Shown here: positions 60,725-64,000 of the stretch, one piece after another
Layout: each line of letters starts with the position of its first letter
Position numbering within the stretch: the stretch's first letter is position 1
Assembly: GCA_016708435.1 (NCBI GenBank)
Contig: JADJFV010000005.1
Span: 310,001 to 374,000 of the forward strand
Direction: 5' to 3'
Length of the DNA: 64,000 nucleotides
From: Leptospiraceae bacterium
GTDB taxonomy: Bacteria; Spirochaetota; Leptospiria; Leptospirales; Leptospiraceae
Position numbers and translations under genes: made by a program
The notes under the pieces: generated by a model
The model's input: the letters and a program-made list of their open reading frames with translations, nothing else
Databases searched by the model: none
What the model was told of the DNA's origin: nothing

Positions 60725-61822
60725 TTGGTTTCGGGCGGAATCATTCTTACCAAGCGTCAGTTTAATAGGACAAAGATCGATAAAAAGTTAGCAAAACCAA
60801 GTCCGATAACCTTTTTACTTTGTGGGTTTGCAGAGAATAAAGATTTAAGCATTAGTCTACTCGTAACTCTTTTTCCTACCGAGAGAAAAGCCGCGCTCTT
60901 CTTTTTAAATCCACTCATTAGCTTTGAAGAAAACAAAATTGAAAAGCTTGGATCCGATACTGTGAGTCTTCTTACTAAAGAATTGGAAACAATTACGAAT
61001 CACAAGATAGACTACAATCTTTCTATTTCAGAGAAGAATTTTATCCGTATCATTGACATTCTCGGCGGACTGCCTGTTTACTTTGATCCAATTCTTGTTC
61101 GTAAAAAGGGAGACAACTACCAGCGTCGAGTAGGAGAGTATAATCTTTCCGGCGAAGAAGTAGCTGATTTTTTACAATTAAAGAATCCTGATAATCCAAC
61201 AGATTATTTAGAGCGCCTTTGGAGTCATGAAACGATTACACTTATTTTGTATGATCGTTTACGCCAGATTCAAAAAAGTATTAAGAAAGAATGGATTGTT
61301 TTGTTTGCCAGTTTCTTTGATACAGATTTACTTCCGGAAGAATTTATCTCTCTATTTACTTATCTGCGGGAAGGGCATATGATTCTTTATGTTTCCGAAA
61401 TGCCGGCAGAGCCTGCGACTATTTTAGAAGGTAAGGTTAAGAAAACCCAGCTTAGAGTAAAAGAAGAAGTAGCAAGCATTGCTTACAGTAAATTTGAATC
61501 TGATTTAAGATCAGAAGATTTTGCGGATGGTGAGTTTGCACGCACAGAGATTCTTAACGGAACAGAAATCAATGGACTTGCCAAACAAGTCAAATCACTC
61601 TTAAACGAAAAGAGAATTAAAGTCCTTTCGACAGATAATGCGTGGACTCTAAACCAAGCAAATACAATCATCATAGATCGTTCTGGAAACCCGGAATACT
61701 CTCATAAAATAGCCGATATACTCGGAACAAAAAATATCAAACATATCATTGACAAAGAGGTTGGTTTAGATACCACCATCATTCTAGGAGAAGATTTTGA
61801 AATCAAACCAGGCAAAAAGTAA
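60725..61822 (+). CDS. LytR-CpsA-Psr-like envelope protein with LytR_C domain
   Basis: The frame gives 365 residues from TTG 60725, but coding clearly begins further upstream. KKTFILIAGVIVFSLL is encoded in frame at 60680-60727 and completes a signal-anchor helix that the TTG would cut. No ATG, GTG or TTG precedes it in frame (open back to 60641); ATA 60665 or ATC 60671 are the only options. The body has an LCP-like fold (about 30-215; ITFLLCGFAENKDLSISLLV, IIDILGGLPVYFDP), but Arg residues typical of LCP transferases are not obvious. A LytR_C domain is at the end (ILNGTEINGLAKQVKSLL). It overlaps rsfS by 26 bp. Confidence 0.78.
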   Translation: MVSGGIILTKRQFNRTKIDKKLAKPSPITFLLCGFAENKDLSISLLVTLFPTERKAALFFLNPLISFEENKIEKLGSDTVSLLTKELETITNHKIDYNLSISEKNFIRIIDILGGLPVYFDPILVRKKGDNYQRRVGEYNLSGEEVADFLQLKNPDNPTDYLERLWSHETITLILYDRLRQIQKSIKKEWIVLFASFFDTDLLPEEFISLFTYLREGHMILYVSEMPAEPATILEGKVKKTQLRVKEEVASIAYSKFESDLRSEDFADGEFARTEILNGTEINGLAKQVKSLLNEKRIKVLSTDNAWTLNQANTIIIDRSGNPEYSHKIADILGTKNIKHIIDKEVGLDTTIILGEDFEIKPGKK

Positions 61823-62342
61823 AAAGACAAAAACCGAGACTGCACCCGAATTAGAAACTATTATTCCCAAAGAAAAAAAAGCAACCAAGGCAAAGAAGAC
61901 TACTGTTAAGAAAACGAATTTAGAAGAAAAGCTTTCTGATATTCCGCTCAAAGAAAAAAAAGCTCCTAAAGCAAAAGAGAAACTTACCATCAGTCCAGAG
62001 ACTAAGAAAATCCTCAAAGAGATTATCAGCCTTCTGAAAGAAAAGAAATGTGAAGATATTGTTGTGATGAACTTGGAAGAGGTTAATTCGTATTTGTCTT
62101 TATTTGTAATTGCTACTGTTGCAAGCCATACACAGGGTAGGGCGGCGGCTCGTGATTTAGAAAAGAAGATGAAGCCTTATAAACTAGGTGCCGGGAATAT
62201 GGAAAAGAAAAGCATCCCGACAGAATCAGGATGGACTTTGCTTGATTTGGGCGAGATAGTAGTTCATATCATGACAGCAGAAACACGCGCGTATTATGAT
62301 TTGGATAAACTATGGGGTGATGCGAAAAGAGTAACTCTTTAG
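61797..62342 (+). CDS. rsfS: Ribosomal silencing factor
   Basis: The TTG start at 61797 has AGGAG at spacing 6, and no ATG lies near, so I accept TTG. The 181-residue product has a Lys/Ala-rich N-terminal extension of about 65 residues, unusual for the family. The RsfS/Iojap domain follows (about 68-180): IISLLKEKKCEDIVVMNLEE, YLSLFVIATVASHTQGRAAA, SGWTLLDLGEIVVHIM, RAYYDLDKLWGDA. RsfS binds L14 of the large ribosomal subunit and blocks joining in starvation. Linkage of a LytR-like gene with rsfS matches known spirochaete order. It overlaps the upstream gene by 26 bp. Confidence 0.9.
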   Translation: MKSNQAKSKKTKTETAPELETIIPKEKKATKAKKTTVKKTNLEEKLSDIPLKEKKAPKAKEKLTISPETKKILKEIISLLKEKKCEDIVVMNLEEVNSYLSLFVIATVASHTQGRAAARDLEKKMKPYKLGAGNMEKKSIPTESGWTLLDLGEIVVHIMTAETRAYYDLDKLWGDAKRVTL

Positions 62343-62662
62343 TCGTAGATACCTAGTTGCATCTTTGCATCCTCTGATGCCATTAGCCGCGGATCCCATT
62401 TTGGAGTCCAAACGATTTCAACGTTTGCATCTTTGATTCCTTCTACTTGGAGCGCGGCAGACAATACCTGTGATTTTAGAGAAGGACCTGCAGGACAAGC
62501 CATACTTGTGAAGGTCATCTTCACATTAGCTTCATTGTTTTCATTTACCTTTATATCATAGATAAGACCTAGTTCCATAATGGAGATAAATAGCTCCGGG
62601 TCTTCGACTGGTAGTATTGCCTCGTATATAGCTTTCTCTAAATCGTTTCTTAATTCTTCCAT
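62339..62662 (-). CDS. DUF59/MIP18-family iron-sulfur assembly factor
   Basis: The 107-residue protein has the DUF59 pattern: DLEKAIYEAILPVEDPELFI, SIMELGLIYDIKV, the Cys motif FTSMACPAGP (Cys near 55) and VEIVWTPKWDPRLMA. These proteins (SufT, PaaD, MIP18) help to mature Fe-S clusters. It is the last gene of the sufS-sufU-DUF59 run on the - strand, 13 bp after sufU. It is convergent with rsfS and overlaps it by 4 bp. Confidence 0.9.
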   Translation of the reverse strand: MEELRNDLEKAIYEAILPVEDPELFISIMELGLIYDIKVNENNEANVKMTFTSMACPAGPSLKSQVLSAALQVEGIKDANVEIVWTPKWDPRLMASEDAKMQLGIYD

Positions 62663-62675
62663 CGCAAACTCCTGA

Positions 62676-63107
62676 TTATCCCTTTAGGGCTTTGTCTAAC
62701 GTATTCCAAGAAAGCACAGCGCATTTGACTCTAACGGGATATTTTTTTACTCCGTTTAATGCTTCTAAATCAGCTTCATCATCAGAATACTCGGGAGTCT
62801 TGTCTTCTAGGATCATTCCTTTGAATTTTTCGATTAAAGCAAATGCTTCTGTTTTTGTTTTGCCTTGAATGAGTTCTGTCATCATAGAGCCGGAGGCTTG
62901 TGAAATCGAGCATCCTTTTCCTTGAAAGCTTGCTTCTTTGATAACATCCCCTTCGAAGGAAATATATAATTCGAACTCATCTCCGCAGAGAGGGTTGACT
63001 CCTCTTTCGTGAATCGTTGCATTTGCTAGAACATAATAATTTCTAGGATGTTCATAGTGATCTAGTATTACTTCTTTGTAAAGTTCATCGCTTAACGACA
63101 CGGGCAA
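62676..63107 (-). CDS. sufU: SufU-type Fe-S scaffold / sulfur-transfer protein
   Basis: The 143-residue protein starts SDELYKEVILDHYEHPRN and has the conserved ligands Cys41 and Asp43 (NPLCGDEF), Cys66 (KGCSISQAS) and Cys129 (RVKCAVLSW). The insertion between the second and third Cys is the SufU mark that separates it from IscU. In SufU these bind zinc and accept sulfur from SufS. Its start overlaps the sufS stop by 23 bp, as expected for coupled translation of partners. Confidence 0.92.
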   Translation of the reverse strand: MPVSLSDELYKEVILDHYEHPRNYYVLANATIHERGVNPLCGDEFELYISFEGDVIKEASFQGKGCSISQASGSMMTELIQGKTKTEAFALIEKFKGMILEDKTPEYSDDEADLEALNGVKKYPVRVKCAVLSWNTLDKALKG

Positions 63108-64000
63108 AAATCTCCATTACTTTTTTTAGTCCTTCTACTAACGCATCTACATCTTCACGAGTATTGTATAAATAAAAACTAGCTCGGCAAGTTCCTGCAA
63201 TTCCCATCTTCTTCATATAAGGCTGACAGCAATGATGTCCAACTCGAATCGCAATTCCTTGCTCATCTAGGATCGAACCAACATCATGCGCATGGACTCC
63301 ATCCACGTTAAACGAAACAACTCCGCCTCTATGGGTTAAATCTTTTGTTCCGTAAAGAGTAAGTCCACCTAAGTCTTCTAATCTTTCGAGCGCATACTTT
63401 AATAAATCTGCTTCGTGGGCGTGTATGTTTTCCATACCGACTGCATTTAAATAATCAATCGCATGTGCAAATGCAATTCCACCTGCAATATGAGGAGTGC
63501 CTGCTTCTAGTCTTGCGGGTAAATCAGCGTATGTGGACCAATCTTTTGTTACCTCAGAAATCATATCTCCACCACCCATCCAAGGCGGCATGTTTTCTAG
63601 GATATGCTCTTTGCCGTAAAGAATTCCAAGTCCAGTAGGACCGAGCATCTTATGAGCTGAGAATACATAGAAGTCTACGTCCAAGTCTTTTACACTTGTC
63701 TTGATATGGGAAGCTCCCTGTGCTCCGTCTAACAGGAATAAGGCGCCAACAGAATGAGCTTTTTCAATGAGTGGCTTTATATCATGAATCGTTCCTGTCG
63801 CATTCGACATTTGAGAGCAGGCTACTAATTTGGTTCTGTAGTTGATGATTGTATCGATGTTTGTCAGATCAAGTGTGGAATCTTCATTTAAAGGAATGAA
63901 TTTTAACACTGCCCCTTTTTCTAAAGCGAGCATTTGCCAGGGAACAATATTCGAGTGATGCTCTAATTCGTTTAGAACAATTTCATCGCCGCGGTTAATA
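63085..64000 (-). CDS. sufS: SufS-type cysteine desulfurase (N-terminus beyond the window)
   Basis: A PLP enzyme of class V, cut at the window edge. The frame is open to position 64000, so an internal Met at 63933 is not the start. Visible parts: ELEHHSNIVPWQ, FLLDGAQGASHIKTSVKDLD, the PLP Lys in FVFSAHKMLGPTG, GGGDMISEV, and the catalytic Cys loop RVGHHCCQPYMKKMG, where the usual form is RxGHHCAQP. About 305 residues are present, so roughly 100 are missing. It removes sulfur from cysteine for SufU. It is the first visible gene of the suf run. Confidence 0.92.
   Translation of the reverse strand, partial: INRGDEIVLNELEHHSNIVPWQMLALEKGAVLKFIPLNEDSTLDLTNIDTIINYRTKLVACSQMSNATGTIHDIKPLIEKAHSVGALFLLDGAQGASHIKTSVKDLDVDFYVFSAHKMLGPTGLGILYGKEHILENMPPWMGGGDMISEVTKDWSTYADLPARLEAGTPHIAGGIAFAHAIDYLNAVGMENIHAHEADLLKYALERLEDLGGLTLYGTKDLTHRGGVVSFNVDGVHAHDVGSILDEQGIAIRVGHHCCQPYMKKMGIAGTCRASFYLYNTREDVDALVEGLKKVMEIFARVVKR

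Overview
The window is AT-rich (I judge roughly 37% G+C by eye) and looks like chromosome from a spirochaete of the Leptospiraceae or a close relative. That placement is inference. It rests on the number of class III adenylate/guanylate cyclases (four), sensors of the 7TMR-DISM type joined to different outputs, many lipoproteins with loose lipoboxes, and a housekeeping set of Leptospira-like flavour (lgt variant, pcnB, rnr, murD, a LytR-like protein with rsfS, and sufS-sufU-DUF59). No rRNA, prophage module, IS transposase or CRISPR array is visible.

Layout. 0.2-2.3 kb: three small exported or membrane-anchored proteins of unknown function. 2.4-13.3 kb: envelope and RNA genes (lgt, an M23 peptidase, pcnB with a basic disordered partner, ssb, a 1087-residue sensor kinase with receiver and PP2C phosphatase, rnr). 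13.3-24.3 kb: an accessory, decaying region. It holds a tRNA-Pro(GGG) with three tandem tRNA-like copies carrying a structured insert, broken pentapeptide-repeat and Nudix genes, two toxin-antitoxin modules (one broken), a caspase-like pseudogene, two broken tail-collar paralogues, and lipoproteins whose N-termini are partly built from dispersed repeats. 24.3-28.5 kb: a cyclase, a DUF2804 gene with an in-frame TAG, a STAS protein and a YheT-like hydrolase. 28.9-30.3 kb: gene remnants. 30.3-48.2 kb: mostly intact genes (nadE, an SDR, murD, STAS, trpC, a GerMN protein, two large cyclases, bacteriohemerythrin, hydrolases, an ATPase-fold protein and a second SDR). 48.5-60.6 kb: a 7TMR-DISM/GAF cyclase, surface-type lipoproteins, an SGNH hydrolase, a 21-bp minisatellite, and an apparent phosphorelay (MHYT hybrid kinase, REC-Hpt, REC-HD-GYP). 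60.7-64.0 kb: LytR-like protein and rsfS, then a convergent sufS-sufU-DUF59 operon cut by the window edge.

How it fits together. Signal transduction dominates: four cyclases with four different input modules, two hybrid kinases, a PP2C phosphatase, two STAS proteins and a c-di-GMP phosphodiesterase. The PP2C, STAS and ATPase-fold parts could form partner-switching circuits, although they are not in one operon.

The most unusual DNA features are the tRNA-Pro-derived tandem array, a family of palindromic elements of about 130 bp that also enter coding sequence, and the 21-bp minisatellite that is open in several frames. Frameshifts cluster in a few blocks while long core genes are intact. I therefore favour real gene decay over general sequencing error, but reads would be needed to prove it.
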